A stretch of 64,000 nt of DNA from Kalaharituber pfeilii. Its lineage: Eukaryota; Ascomycota; Pezizomycetes; Pezizales; Pezizaceae. Where the stretch lies: NCBI GenBank assembly GCA_015179045.1, contig WHUZ01000096.1, positions 124,001 to 188,000 of the forward strand, in the 5' to 3' direction. A program made the position numbers and the translations under genes. Of this stretch, positions 44,480 to 55,666 are shown piece after piece. Below the pieces are notes generated by a model. That model saw only the letters and a list, made by a program, of their open reading frames with translations, made no database searches and was not told the DNA's origin. The stretch's first letter is position 1. The number at the start of each line of letters is the position of its first letter.

Positions 44480-47400
44480 CTATATATAAACTGCTATATC
44501 TATTGAATCTAACCTCCTCTCCTCTGCTATTCTTGCTGTGGTATTTTTTAGTATAGCAATACTTGAAAGACGATTAAATGGAACAGAACTTAAAAAGGCC
44601 AAATCCTGTAAACATTTGACTCGAGATAGTGCAACAAATGTTAAGCCCGACTGATTTTCTTTTAAACCTAACTCTACTACCACTTTTGGCAATGTGAGTC
44701 CCTGAGACTTGTGAATAGTTAGGGCCCATGCCAAAACCAATAGAAATTGTTTTCTAGAACACAGATATCCATTGTATTCAAAGCGGCTAGTGAAAGAAGC
44801 TATTGGTATTACTCGTAGATATGACTCCATAAATGATGGACCTGAATAGTGATCTAATTCTACCAATAAGCAGATAGGAAGTGCTTGACGAGATTCATCA
44901 ATACTATTTAAGACCAAACCACGAATAGTTCCCATAGTTCCATTCACAATACTAGCTTGTACTCAGAGGTTTTTTGTTACTATAACTCTAGCTCCAATAG
45001 CTAATAGTAACACAGGTGGTAAATCTCCAGCTGCTTCTGAGTTTAGTTTCTTTATTGTCGATATAATAGCTCATGGTGCTGAATGTATGGCTAGTGTACG
45101 GTATACTGGACAGTGCATAAAAAGTAAGTATTTGGCATTCTATGCCTTTACCTCCTTTCTCATACACATAAGAGCTACAGCTCTATTAAATGTATGCCTG
45201 TCCGCTTCACTCATAATATCTAAAACACGAGCCTGAACAAATTGTTGCCAGTCATGATGAGTCCATGCTCCATCTCTGGCTCGTAGAAGCATAGATCGAA
45301 AATGAATCTGATCCTCTCCTCTTTGATGCATACTAGTTTGAAGATGAATAAAGGTCGTAAATTGACGATATAGAAAGTAACCTCTATCTTGTAATAACAA
45401 GCTAGTAGGATTTCCCTTTCATCTGGAATCTGGTTTAACGTACATCGGAAGATCTCCTACTGGAGGCAGCTGGGCAAAGTCTCCCATCAATATGATATGA
45501 ACACCACCAAATATCATACCTTGATGGTCTGGGAATGCTATTCCAAGTCTTCGATCAATCCGAGCTAGAAAAGCCTGTCCAATCATTGACATTTCATCAA
45601 TAATGATAATTTTCGTATGTTGACATTTATTTTGAAGAGTAGTTGCAGCAGCTAGTATATGTTACGGGCGTGAGGGGCTAGGCTCCGGTGGGCGCTGGGA
45701 GGCACTGGATGTTACGGCTACGGAGGTGCGTATTCGGCAGGCCGGGGTCGCTACGGAGGCGTATATACGGCGGGCCGGCTACGGAGGTGTATATGCTGCG
45801 GGCCGGAGTGGTTACGGAGGCGTATATGCTGCGGGCCGGAATGACTACGGAGTTGTATATACGGCGGGCCGGAAGGGCAGCTGTTTGGCGTGGAGCGCGC
45901 AGCGGAGCGGAGCGATTCACGGGCGTAATGAGGAAACGATAGGTTTCAGAAGTATAGAGAACTTAGAACACCGCTTGTGTCTTGATTCTTCAACTGTGCT
46001 ATCGCCTGTGCTTAAATAGACTGAGCACATCATACATGACTAGGCAAGCAAATAAAGAAACGGCAATTCAACAATGCCAATAATCATAACAAAGAAACAT
46101 GCAACGTAGTACAGATGCTAGATAATAACATGTACTAGGGCATGTGCGCATATTAGCTTCATGAACCGAGTGCCAGGCCTAAAGACCTTACAATCAACGG
46201 TGACACACACTTCCTTAGCACTACCCTATTCAAACACAAAGAATCCTCTGCCAAGCCTAACGGGTGATCAGTCCGGTCTAGCAGCACTGGCCTTACTAAG
46301 GATTCAGGGTAAGTGTTCCCCTGCTCGGGTAAGTCTCACCTTAGCCGTAACAGTATAATATTATTATCGTTACCTATTAGACTCATTTGTAAGGTCCCAT
46401 GGATAGTAGATCCATTAACATTATGAGCTGCATATCCAGTATATACTAGAACAGGTACTACCGCTTTGATTAACCTTTCAGGTAGAAGAGTAAGTGAGAT
46501 TGCATATCTTAAAGCATTAATAAGATAAGACTTTCCAGCTCCTGCTGTTCTAGCTACAATCATCAAAAGTTGAGAAGTAGTAGCATCATCCTAGTGGTTC
46601 CAATAGTTCATAATTTGTCGAAGGCAATTCGCTGTTCTGTGTTGAGTGTTTGAGGTAATACCTCAGGAAGATTTATTGTAACTGGAGTAACTTGTTTTGT
46701 CTCCTATATCCAGCTAGTACTATATACTACATTTGTATATCTACCAAAGATATTGAGATTACAATTCCAATCATAGTTGATATCTTCAGCTTGGTAACTT
46801 AGATAACTGATAGCAATATCTAGTTAATCTTATTGATCATTAGTGAGTATATTTTAACCATAGGGACGTATGCTAGCTATATCCATTCAATCTTGTGTTT
46901 CTAATTCTTTCTCCTATAGTTGATTGCCTTCCAGATCTGAGTCATGTCCATGATCCAAATTGGCAACACCATGATAGCCACTTATTAGAGTATAAACTGT
47001 AGCTGGTAGCAAAGGAAGGAAAAATTGTAATCGTGTACACTAGTCTATAGTATCAAGATTATCACTGGCTAAATCTTCCTTAATACCCATTATATATACT
47101 AGAGTCCTGAAAGGAATATATTTGAGTAATGTTATACAACAAAATAGAATATTTGTTGCATCCACTGGAGGGTCAGGAATTGTTCGAATAACTCGACTTT
47201 TTCGATTTCGATTTGATGTTGCTATCCATTTCTCATTACGATAAGTATATAATTGAAGCAAATCATGAAGGCAGATATCTTCTAGCTCTGGGTCATGACC
47301 AATATATCTTTTTAAAATACCTTTTTTTATATTAGTACTTATATATCATTTTCAGGGTAAGAACTATTGGAAAATACCTTGTCCTGATATTACCTCTGCC

Positions 47401-50400
47401 TCATCTTCTAAATTTTGTAAAGCTTCAGACTCTATTCTTAGAGGAACCAGTGTTGTATTTGTAAAATTAAGAGTAATCACTTTCCATGATGACTCTACTA
47501 AGCTTAACCCTTGCAGAAGATGGCAAGCTTCTTGAGCAGAAAAGTCTCATTCAATAATAAACGAGTAAAGCATCTTCTTAAACAGAAGTTGAGCAGGAGA
47601 CTCATCTGTACATTTCGTAGCTGCTGTTCTCATAATAGACTGAAGATTTGTAGAAGCTGTTTCTGCTTTAGTTGCATACTTTGTAATGTAGTTCAAGACC
47701 GCCTCAATACTGAGAATAGGCTGGAAGTCTGTATTCGCTCTCCAGGCTTGTAAGTATAATGGATTATACTTATTTGTATCTATATCCTCCTCTGTTCTTT
47801 CTAAGTTCAAATACCACTTTCCATCTGCATTTTTACAGACTTCAGTTTTTGGATGTGGTGTAGCAGGAAAATGAAAACGGCAGTGTAGTGTTGAGTTCTC
47901 TGCAGCCTGCCCTCTTTTTTTTCGCAAGCAATATGAACCACATATATGCTTTTGAACACGGTTTGATAAATAAGAAAGATCTAAAGCTAGGTCATTGGCT
48001 AAAGGAAGGTTGTGGCGGCACGGGTGTAGTGGTGCAGGATGTAAACCTTTAACAGGAGTATCTGCGCGAACTTGACTCTGATCCCAATAGGTCTCTAGTG
48101 TTAGACGATCATCTAAATCATTCAGAGAGATAGATGTGAGTGTTGGTGCTCCTTCAATCCATAGAAACCCATGTAAATGTCCTGAACCTCTAAACTGCCA
48201 CTCATATCGAAACCAGTAGTCATGAACTCGCATATTTGGGTAATGAAGAACTATTTTTTTGAGAAATACCTTAAATCTATAGACGAGAAATTCGCTAGCC
48301 AGCTGGAGATGAGTCTGTAAATTCTGGTTTCGACAGAGTACTGCTTCACGCTCCAGTAGAGTTAGCAGATCTAAAACTGGGCCTCCTCCAAGTCGTGCTC
48401 TCTTCTCCTCAATTAATCGATGTAAGTCCACCCAATGTATATCAGCAGCACTAAATGTGGCAAATGCATGTGGACATGCTGTACGGACTATTGAGGATAA
48501 TTCTGATCGTTTATAGTTCCAGAATGGTGCCAGTCCTGGAATTGAGGAGGAAAAGCGGCAGATTCTTTGGCCTAATAGATGTAATGGGTTTTCAATCTCT
48601 TCTCGTAGTTGACCAACTGTAACATTTTCAAATTGACCTTTTCTCACAAAGAATGTAGCTGTTGCTCCTAGTTGCCAGCGATATTTTGAATTTAGTGCAA
48701 AGAATATGAATCGCGGGTCTTCTGCAAATCTGCCATCTCGATATCGAATTAAGTGACAAAAGTAATCAGCTGGTGTTACTTTCTTCAAACGCTGGCCATT
48801 GTATATCAAATCCGCAGCTCCAGAAGGAAATAAGTATGAAAATGCTTTAGCAATATAACCTTTTTCCCTAAACTCATTTATAGGATTCTGTTCTACTTGA
48901 GGGTAAATCACTGGAGGTACTAGTTGAGAAACAGGTCTTTGATTAAGAAATCGCTGTAAGGCTGAACGCTCATTAATAGTGATTTGACCTCTATGTACAC
49001 CAGTCTCAACTTGGTCATTATCCTCATTATCCACAGGTCCAGTTTCTGTAGTAGTATCCCAGTCCTCATCTAAGATTAGCTCAAAGCGTTGCTGTGTTGA
49101 CATATTTTCTAGATTGTTGACATAGGCATCCAAGCGAGAAACATCTTGCTGTACATTTCGATACTATCGATTATGTTGACAAAGATATTGCATCCAAGCT
49201 CGAACACGGTGTACATTAATTTCAAAGTCTTTTAATGACTCAGCTTGTGGAGTACGGCCTCCCTCTCGTACTCGTAATATGACCATTGGAATCTCATGAG
49301 GTAGCTGTGGAATGATATGGAAATTCTCAGTTGGGTCTTGTGGAAAGTTAATAACATGTACCTTTTAGATGTTAGTCTTTTCTTATAGTCAAGTAGATTA
49401 AATAAAATTGAAACAATACCTTTCCTCCCTTATATTGCCCATATCCACGAACTTTATAGACACGAATAACTGGATGTACTAAAGCTAACATCATAGCCTC
49501 TATAGGTGAGGGTTTACCTACTGCAGATAGCTCTTGAGGTATCTCACCTGGAGACATGTCGTTTTGAGTACTGAACATATGGATTCCAGTCCATGTAGGA
49601 GATGATCTTTCATTATGACAACGCTCACAAATTGAAATACCATCTCTTACTCGTACTTTCAGAGCAATCCCTATTTCCTCACATATTGAGCATTCATTTA
49701 ACTGAATATTTGATAAGCTGTTGGCAAAATTTTGTAGTGATCTATGTACTACCTCAGACTGTATTTGTTGTAGCTGTTAATGTCTGAGAGGTGGAGTTTG
49801 ATTTTGTCCGGTAGGTGATAGAGATTGCTCTTAATGTCTAATAGAGTTAGACTGTTCATCACTAGTGATAGACTGCTCATGATATCTGCCACGTCTGCCA
49901 GTAGCAGACCGCTCACGATATCTAATAGCAGTAGACTGCTTATAGGAGTTGATAGAGATGGTCTGAGACTGCTCATAAGAGCTAGTAGAGGTGGTCTGAT
50001 ATTGCTCACAGAAGCTGATAGGAGCAGACTGATTCTGATCTCTAGTAGAGCTAAATTCCTTATGCTCTTTGAGTTGTCTAGAAGATGGTGTTGTAGATAT
50101 TGACCGTCTTGGAGGTGATCGTACTGGAGACTGACTACGACAGCGAGTAGGTGATAAAGAAGCAGATCTTGGATAGGTAGCATAGTCCATATTCTGAAGT
50201 TCTGGAATAGTCCTAGCTACCTGCAACTGAGGAGTCTTATTACGTCTGCTTTCTAATTCTTGCTCTCGCTTTGCCTATGATAATACAAACTCTTTAGCTT
50301 CAGTTTCATAGAAATTTCATGATTCAAACTTACTGTTAAGGTTACAATACGTTTATTTCGGCAGGTATTGCAAGTCTTCATTCGACGGCCATCCTGGGTA

Positions 50401-50459
50401 TAAGTCCAATATGCAGGATCATACTTTCGTAGGCAGCGGGAACAGGCAATAGGATCCAT
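44480..50459 (-). pseudogene. Helitron Rep/helicase, decayed and LTR-interrupted
   Basis: Order on the minus strand: cysteine-rich segment CSRCLRKYDP…CNTCRNKR (50459-50360); Ser/Arg-rich linker; Rep domain in the long frame 49133-47547 with HUH motif GSGHLHGFLW and two-tyrosine motif NYITKYATKAE; then a Pif1-type helicase with Walker A AGAGKSYLI (~46540), TGYAAHNVNGSTIHG, DEMSMIG (~45600), GDFAQLPPVG (~45470), and C-terminal LAWALTIHKSQGLTL…FVALSR (44700-44620). A 693-bp solo LTR splits the helicase, and stops interrupt several other positions. The domain set is diagnostic of Helitrons; the element is inactive. Confidence 0.9.
45660..46352 (+). mobile_element. Solo LTR (693 bp) in the Helitron helicase, TSD GTATA
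   Basis: TGTTACGGGCGTGAGG … TTAGCCGTAACA; GTATA at 45655-45659 and 46353-46357. Contains a short GGCTACGGAGGTGTATAT tandem repeat near 45715-45870. Full-length retrotransposons of this family are absent from the window. Confidence 0.93.
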
Positions 50460-50844
50460 TAGTCTAGGTATAGTTGTGAGGTTAAAAGTATGTTGACTAA
50501 GGGTAGAGAGTCGAGTCTGTATACGGGTTGGTTATGAGACTATGGGAGTTATTGGCAATGTAGGATATTGAGCGGTATTGAGCTAGACTGTTGTTACAGG
50601 ATGCCAAGAGCTAATCACGGGACTGCCATCACGGGACTGCATGTCAAGAAACAGATGAGTCTCCCATGATGAATTAATGTACACTTCGTTCCCAATTTAA
50701 AGAATTGGCAACTACGTTGCCAATTAACTTCCGGCACCACTGCATACCCCGAGTGGGGGTTTATATACATAATTAAGACACCAAACCAAAGATTGATTAC
50801 ATAACACATATGCCAAGACGCTTCAGCAGCAACGTACTTATGTA
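50460..50844. other. Helitron 5' flank
   Basis: No gene. 50780-50840 is duplicated at about 51196-51262 (AGATTGATTACATAACACA, GCCAAGACGCTTCAG), a direct repeat around the following MITE that is too long to be its target duplication. Confidence 0.45.
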
Positions 50845-51163
50845 CTAGACAGAAAAGTAAGTATTTGGACAGGGAATAATGCATATTATGCGCTACGCGG
50901 CATTTGGCATATTTTCGTATGCTTGGCAGTAAAAAAATAGGTGTAAAAGTCCAAATTCATATTATGTCAGCTGTCCAAATTTCATCACGTCAGCTGTCCA
51001 AATACTTTCTTACATAATGAATTTGGACACCCTATCACGAAATTGGGACTATCTTATGGCTATCACCAGCCAAGCATACGAAAATATGCTAGTTTCTGCC
51101 GAATACTGTATGGCGCATAAATATGCATTTGTCTCCTGTCTAAATACTTATTTTTCTGTCTAG
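50845..51163. mobile_element. Tc1/mariner-type MITE (319 bp), TA TSD
   Basis: Ends CTAGACAGAAAAGTAAG … CTTATTTTTCTGTCTAG. TA on both sides (50843-50844 and 51164-51165). The inverted repeats extend for about 50 bp with few mismatches. Non-coding. Confidence 0.85.
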
Positions 51164-51398
51164 TATTAAACGCCTGGTCCGAGGCTAGACTATAATTAAG
51201 ACACCAAAACCAAAGATTGATTACATAACACATATGCCAAGACGCTTCAGTAGCAACGTACTTACGAGGCTAATCAGGTGGGCTTAGTGGAATGGGTAAG
51301 GTCAGTGTTGTATGGATCGTATCCAAGTGTGAGTGGCTCCTTGAGCATGGATAATAATAATAATAATAATCGTCACCTCAGTTTAGAGCTAGCTTCAG

Positions 51399-51458
51399 TT
51401 TTTTTTTTTTTTTTTTTTTTATTTCATTACTCCCATGCCGCCTATCAGGCTATGGCGA
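51399..51458 (-). mobile_element. Tail-1 copy
   Basis: T22 then ATTTCATTACTCCCATG…GGCTATGGCGAG. Lies upstream of the DIRS-type element. Confidence 0.7.
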
Positions 51459-51779
51459 GAGGTTAGGTAAAAGAAGGAGGAAAGACTAACGACGATTAAA
51501 TTTGGCGGTTCAACCGCAAGCTAATGGGAGGCTCGAGAGCAGCCACCAGAACCCTCGAGACCACGGAAGAGAGGGCAAGCCACTAGTGGGCGCCACCAAG
51601 CCACAGCACAGTCCCTCTCTAGTTGGTTTCCCGTTTGGGTGATCCCTTTGTGGTAGTCATGGGCAGGCAGCGAAGGGATGCTCAGTATATAGAAAGGGAG
51701 AGGGAGACGCTGGTCCTCCCTCTCCAAGCCGCGTGAGTTGCGAAATCACCCCCCATACCTTTGTTTTTTCTACACATAT

Positions 51780-52852
51780 ATGCCCCGGTGCCTTATGACC
51801 AGTCGCAACTACAGAACTCGCTCACAAACCTCTCGCTCACAAACACCAAACGCTATATCGACATCCACCATGCACGCTGGGCCATCTGCTGGGCAAATGG
51901 GTTTGTTCGACGAACAAGTCCCAGAAACCCCACCAGCAAACCAGAACGCAGCACCCGCCACAGCACCCTCCGCAGCACCCTCCGCGGCTATAGACGAGGA
52001 TAGAATCGTACAACGGGTGCTACAGGGCCTCCTGGCTGCACAGCAACGGGCAACCCCAGCAGGACCGATAATACCAGCCTCGGAGGTATCACAGAATGAG
52101 GGTAATGACCCCCGCACCCTCCCCTTCACACAGAATACCCAGCGGTAGACCCGGCTATCTGGCGGGAGATACTGGAGGGCCGTTTCAAGGCGGAGAACCT
52201 CTTAAAGGTCAATGCCTCCTTCTACCCCCTTACCGCGGCAAAGAAGCGGAAACAGGAAACCTTGACATTGGGACCATACGAAATCCCAACAACCACCCGC
52301 GATGTGGAGATCGAGGAATACCGCTCAATTCACACGCTCATGCAGCCTTTCGAGGTATATTGCCAGGCCCTGGTCCAATTCGCCCCGCAGGGCGTCAAGC
52401 TCCGCCTGAGCGCAGCTCTAGCCTTCTATAGGCACCGCTTATACGACCTCTACCATCTGCACACATGGGAAAGCATCCGGGTTTTCCACGTGGCGTTTCA
52501 TCAAAAAAGGATCCTCCTCGACGTTTATGACCCTCAAGGCTGGCGGGAACAGGATCCCACACTGCAACATCTGTTAATGAGACGCCTACCACGAATGTCG
52601 ACAGAGCACCTACCGGCAAGCGACGCAAAACGCCAGAAATTATGGGGAGCACCAGCAGCACCGTCACAGGGCCCAAGCCCCACCCCATGCTTCCGCTTCA
52701 ATCAGGGCACATGCAGAAGCCCAAACTGCCGATACGCACACATCTGTATTTCGTGCGCCAAACCCCACCCAAATTGCCAACAAGGTGCCAATGCACCGGC
52801 TACGGGGGCAAATGCATCATCATTTGCGGATCGCATCCAAGCCTCGAGGTAG
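51780..52852 (+). CDS. Gag-like protein of the DIRS-type element (frame change near 52110-52140)
   Basis: Starts at ATG 51780 (MPRCLMTSRNYRTRSQ), with an Ala/Pro-rich linker and a helical segment. The frame shifts by -1 in a 40-nt overlap (C-rich, near 52120) into TEYPAVDPAIWREILEGRFK. The main domain follows (PYEIPTTTRDVEIEEYRS, YCQALVQFAPQG, FHQKRILLDVYDPQGW) and a CCCH-type finger CFRFNQGTCRSPNCRYAH. It ends at TAG 52850-52852. The shift could be programmed, a natural lesion, or a missing C in the assembly; no canonical slippery heptamer is present. The protein presumably coats element RNA. Confidence 0.65.
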
Positions 52853-52858
52853 CAATTA
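52850..52858 (+). promoter_or_regulatory. Candidate stop-codon readthrough site TAG CAA TTA
   Basis: The gag stop is TAG followed directly by CAATTA, which fits the UAG-CAR-YYA readthrough context known from tobamovirus replicase expression. The same frame continues without a stop for over 1.8 kb into RT, and pol has no ATG before its catalytic core. Confidence 0.6.
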
Positions 52859-54712
52859 GAGGGAGGATCACTAGGGGTAGTAATTAAATCAAATGATTAT
52901 CCTAGCTCTGAATCCTCCGTATATTTTCCATATCACGTGACGTCCCGCAGTGACCATCCCGCAGAAATTGACCCAGGCCCGCTTCAGGCCGAAGGTTGGG
53001 CCCGCTGGCTAAAGAACCACCCAGACCGCTATTATGTTAATACACTCATAAGAATAATCCAATATGGGGCCAAGATAGGCTACACCGGGCCAGCCCAGCA
53101 GATCTTAAGCAAAAACCTCCCATCCGCAAACGACGCCCCACAGGTCCTTACGAAAGACCTCCAAGAGCAGATTTCCCATGGACGGGTTGGTCAGGTCGCA
53201 GTACTACCAGAGAATTTTATCTCCTCCCCCCTAGGCCTTGTCCCAAAAGCTGATGGAGGCTGGCGGAGGATACACCACCTATCACACCCACATGGCAACT
53301 CAGTCAACGACCACATACCACCCTCGTGGGGCACCCTCGTATATGTCAAGTTTGACGAAGCACTTGCGGCAGTGGCAAAAAAAGGGAAGGGTGCCATTCT
53401 GGTAAAACGAGATTTAGCCAATGCATTCCGCCACATCCCAGTGTCCCCCGAGGACTGGTGGCTACTAGGCTTCTCCTGGGAAGGAAGCTGGTGGTATGAC
53501 AAGTACCTACCATTCGGCCTCCGGACCTCGCCCTTCATTTTTGATCTATTCGCAAAAGGGCTACGATGGATCCTGGAAAACGAGAAAGGCTGGGAGGACA
53601 TACTCCAATACCTAGACGACTTCTTAAAGGTGCTAGATCCACATGCGGATGCAAGTCAGTATGAGCAAGATTTCGCACAAATCTGCCGGGATCTCGGATT
53701 CGAAATCAAGGAGTCCAAAAGCCTACGGTCGACAGTAGCCGAATTCCTAGGAATCCTAATAGACACGAATGCCATGCAGGCACGCCTGCCATCAGATAAG
53801 CACGCAAAGGCACTCCTACTCCTGAGGCTCTACCTCAAACGCCGGTCACTAACCCTACTCGAACTTCAATCGTTAACGGGTTTCCTATCGTTCGCGGCAA
53901 AAGTGGTACCTATGGGCCGTACCTTCCTGAGACGCCTATATAATGCGCTTTCATCTTACTCCGCACCTAATCGAAGGTGCCATATCACCGCCGACATGCG
54001 AGCAGATCTGCACTGGTGGCTAAATTTCCTCCCATCCTGGGACGGAGTGTCAATTATTCACGCCAATCGGCGAGAATTCGCTCTTTGGACTGACGCCTCA
54101 GGACGTAAAGGAATCGGGGGGTATTACCTACCAAAAGAGGGAGACTCAATGTATGACCTCACGACTATTCCACTGGAAAACGCCTTTTCCACGAGAGTGC
54201 CTCGCAGGCATCGGGACAAGCACATAAACTTCAAGGAGATGGCCGCAGTCCTCCACTCCCTCCGGCGTTGGGGAAAAATATGGCATGGTGCTCGCGTGCA
54301 CATCCACAATGACAACACCGCAGTGGTAAATGGCCTCGCTAGGCGAACAATGAAAGGGGCCGCAATGGACCCCCTCCGGAAAATCACTCTTCTGAGTGCA
54401 AAGGAGGATATTGAGTTGATTGTTCATTGGATACCCACAGGGGAAAACACACTAGCAGATGCTTTATCCCGGTTCGAGTTCAAGAAAGTAGCTAACCTTG
54501 CACCACAGCTGTCCAGGTTACAGACGCCCAAGTCACATATGACCCACCAGAGTCATGGTACAACGACGTTCCAGACCTCCCACGACGAGCAGCCAGATAC
54601 CTCTGGTGGGGACTCTCAGCAACCACCAGACGAACATACCATACCGCGAGACGGGAATATGCACTCTTTTGCGCCCTCTCCGGTGCCAACCCCTTCCCCG
54701 CAACTGCAGTGA
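52853..54712 (+). CDS. Pol: reverse transcriptase-RNase H (DIRS type)
   Basis: Open from the gag stop (52853) to TGA 54710-54712. The first in-frame ATG comes only after the RT core (NAMQARL), so translation as a gag-pol fusion is likely. Motifs, counted from the GTG at 52937: VKRDLANAFRHIPV (motif A), LPFGLRTSPFIFDLF (motif B), YLDDF at 225-229 (motif C), FLGILID. RNase H follows with LWTDASGRKGIGG (Asp ~386), NFKEMAAVLHSL, HNDNTAVVNGL and ADALSR. All catalytic acidic residues are present. The C-terminal ~70 residues are Ser/Thr/Pro/Gln-rich, where the recombinase frame overlaps. Confidence 0.9.
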   Translation, partial: QLEGGSLGVVIKSNDYPSSESSVYFPYHVTSRSDHPAEIDPGPLQAEGWARWLKNHPDRYYVNTLIRIIQYGAKIGYTGPAQQILSKNLPSANDAPQVLTKDLQEQISHGRVGQVAVLPENFISSPLGLVPKADGGWRRIHHLSHPHGNSVNDHIPPSWGTLVYVKFDEALAAVAKKGKGAILVKRDLANAFRHIPVSPEDWWLLGFSWEGSWWYDKYLPFGLRTSPFIFDLFAKGLRWILENEKGWEDILQYLDDFLKVLDPHADASQYEQDFAQICRDLGFEIKESKSLRSTVAEFLGILIDTNAMQARLPSDKHAKALLLLRLYLKRRSLTLLELQSLTGFLSFAAKVVPMGRTFLRRLYNALSSYSAPNRRCHITADMRADLHWWLNFLPSWDGVSIIHANRREFALWTDASGRKGIGGYYLPKEGDSMYDLTTIPLENAFSTRVPRRHRDKHINFKEMAAVLHSLRRWGKIWHGARVHIHNDNTAVVNGLARRTMKGAAMDPLRKITLLSAKEDIELIVHWIPTGENTLADALSRFEFKKVANLAPQLSRLQTPKSHMTHQSHGTTTFQTSHDEQPDTSGGDSQQPPDEHTIPRDGNMHSFAPSPVPTPSPQLQ

Positions 54713-55512
54713 TGCTCTGTGAGTGGGTCGCCTCTCTAGCAGGAAAAGTCAAAACAGAGACTATGAAGCTATACCTCACTGGACTGCGGTCCCTGCATGT
54801 GGACCTAGGCCACTCAGTCGAAGCCTTCCAGGACTTGAGGCTCCAAAGGATATTAAGGGGTATCAAACGTTTTCATGGGGAAACCCCGGCACGTCGAGAG
54901 AGACTACCCATTACGAGGGACCTCCTCCTCCGGATAGTGGACCAGTTCGGCCGATCACTGGACGATATAGCATTACATGCTGCCTTTTGCTTAGCCTTCG
55001 CAGGGTTCTTACGGGTTGGAGAATTCACCTGGTCAACCTGGGAGCAGGACGCCCCACAATGGCACCTCACCCGCAGGTCCATCCAATTCGCGGAGTCACG
55101 GGTATACGTGACTCTGCCGGCAAGTAAGACTGACCCCTTCCGGCGCGGAATAACCCTCACAATCGCAGCAGCTGGAGATGCGGCATGCCCGGTAACCTCC
55201 CTCCAACGGCTGTACCAGCTGGCACCAGCAGCACCAGAAGCCCCACTCTTTTCTCGTCAAAACGGGCTTCCATTTACACGGGATCATGTGGTGAATACAC
55301 TCCGCCGTACACTGGGTCAGCTAGGCATAGGTGGCCAGTACTCAGGCCACTCCTTCCGTAGAGGGGCTGCAACCTCAGCGCAGAGGGCAGGGCTATCGAA
55401 GGAAGAGATTCAGCTGCTAGGAAGATGGAAATCAGAGGCATACCAGCGGTATATCGAGGTCCATCCGGAGCACGTTTTCCAACTCGCACGGCGACTGCAT
55501 CACCCTCAGTAG
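54496..55512 (+). CDS. Tyrosine recombinase (YR integrase) of the DIRS-type element
   Basis: Open in the -1 frame relative to pol from 54496. The core-binding domain begins before the first ATG (SATTRRTYHTARREYALFC, then PFPATAVMLCEW) and continues TMKLYLTGLRSLHV. The catalytic domain has Arg in GFLRVGEFTW, Lys in ASKTDPFRRG, HSFRRGAAT (HxxR), LGRWKSEAYQRYI (Trp and the nucleophile Tyr). The first ATG (54712) overlaps the pol stop as TGATG. Expression by -1 frameshifting would keep the whole domain; reinitiation at TGATG would lose ~50 N-terminal residues. It circularises or integrates the element DNA. Confidence 0.9.
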   Translation, partial: PCTTAVQVTDAQVTYDPPESWYNDVPDLPRRAARYLWWGLSATTRRTYHTARREYALFCALSGANPFPATAVMLCEWVASLAGKVKTETMKLYLTGLRSLHVDLGHSVEAFQDLRLQRILRGIKRFHGETPARRERLPITRDLLLRIVDQFGRSLDDIALHAAFCLAFAGFLRVGEFTWSTWEQDAPQWHLTRRSIQFAESRVYVTLPASKTDPFRRGITLTIAAAGDAACPVTSLQRLYQLAPAAPEAPLFSRQNGLPFTRDHVVNTLRRTLGQLGIGGQYSGHSFRRGAATSAQRAGLSKEEIQLLGRWKSEAYQRYIEVHPEHVFQLARRLHHPQ

Positions 55513-55580
55513 CTCCCTGCCACCGCACAGCGGCAGTGAGCACCTTTGGGGTCCGGTTTGGGGGTCCTTCGGTTTGCCCC

Positions 55581-55610
55581 TGCTTAGTCAGCGAAACGAC
55601 TGACTAAGCA
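55581..55610. repeat. Palindrome after the recombinase gene
   Basis: TGCTTAGTCAG, an 8-nt spacer, CTGACTAAGCA: perfect 11-bp arms. It could be a 3' RNA hairpin or part of the recombination/terminal structure. Confidence 0.7.
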
Positions 55611-55666
55611 TGGGCATTAGGGGCTACAAACCCCTTGAGCCGATTTCCGCAACCTAAAGAGCATGG

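Larger units (their letters stand above)
51490..55620 (+). mobile_element. Tyrosine-recombinase retrotransposon (DIRS order)
   Basis: Gag-like protein with a CCCH finger, RT-RNase H and a tyrosine recombinase in one direction, with no aspartic protease, DDE integrase or LTRs. This set is specific to the DIRS order. TATA-like CAGTATATAGAAAGG near 51690 could drive it. A 30-bp palindrome (55581-55610) follows the recombinase. Termini (split or inverted repeats, internal complementary region) could not be identified, so the outer limits are approximate. The RT/RNase H and recombinase frames are open and conserved, so the copy is young. Confidence 0.85.

Noticed and set aside
51490..51560. GGCGGTTCAACCGC as part of a tRNA gene
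   Set aside because: No acceptor stem, anticodon arm or A box in the right spacing.
54709..55512. Recombinase read as a stand-alone Crypton
   Set aside because: It overlaps an RT-RNase H frame and follows a gag-like gene, so it belongs to a retroelement.
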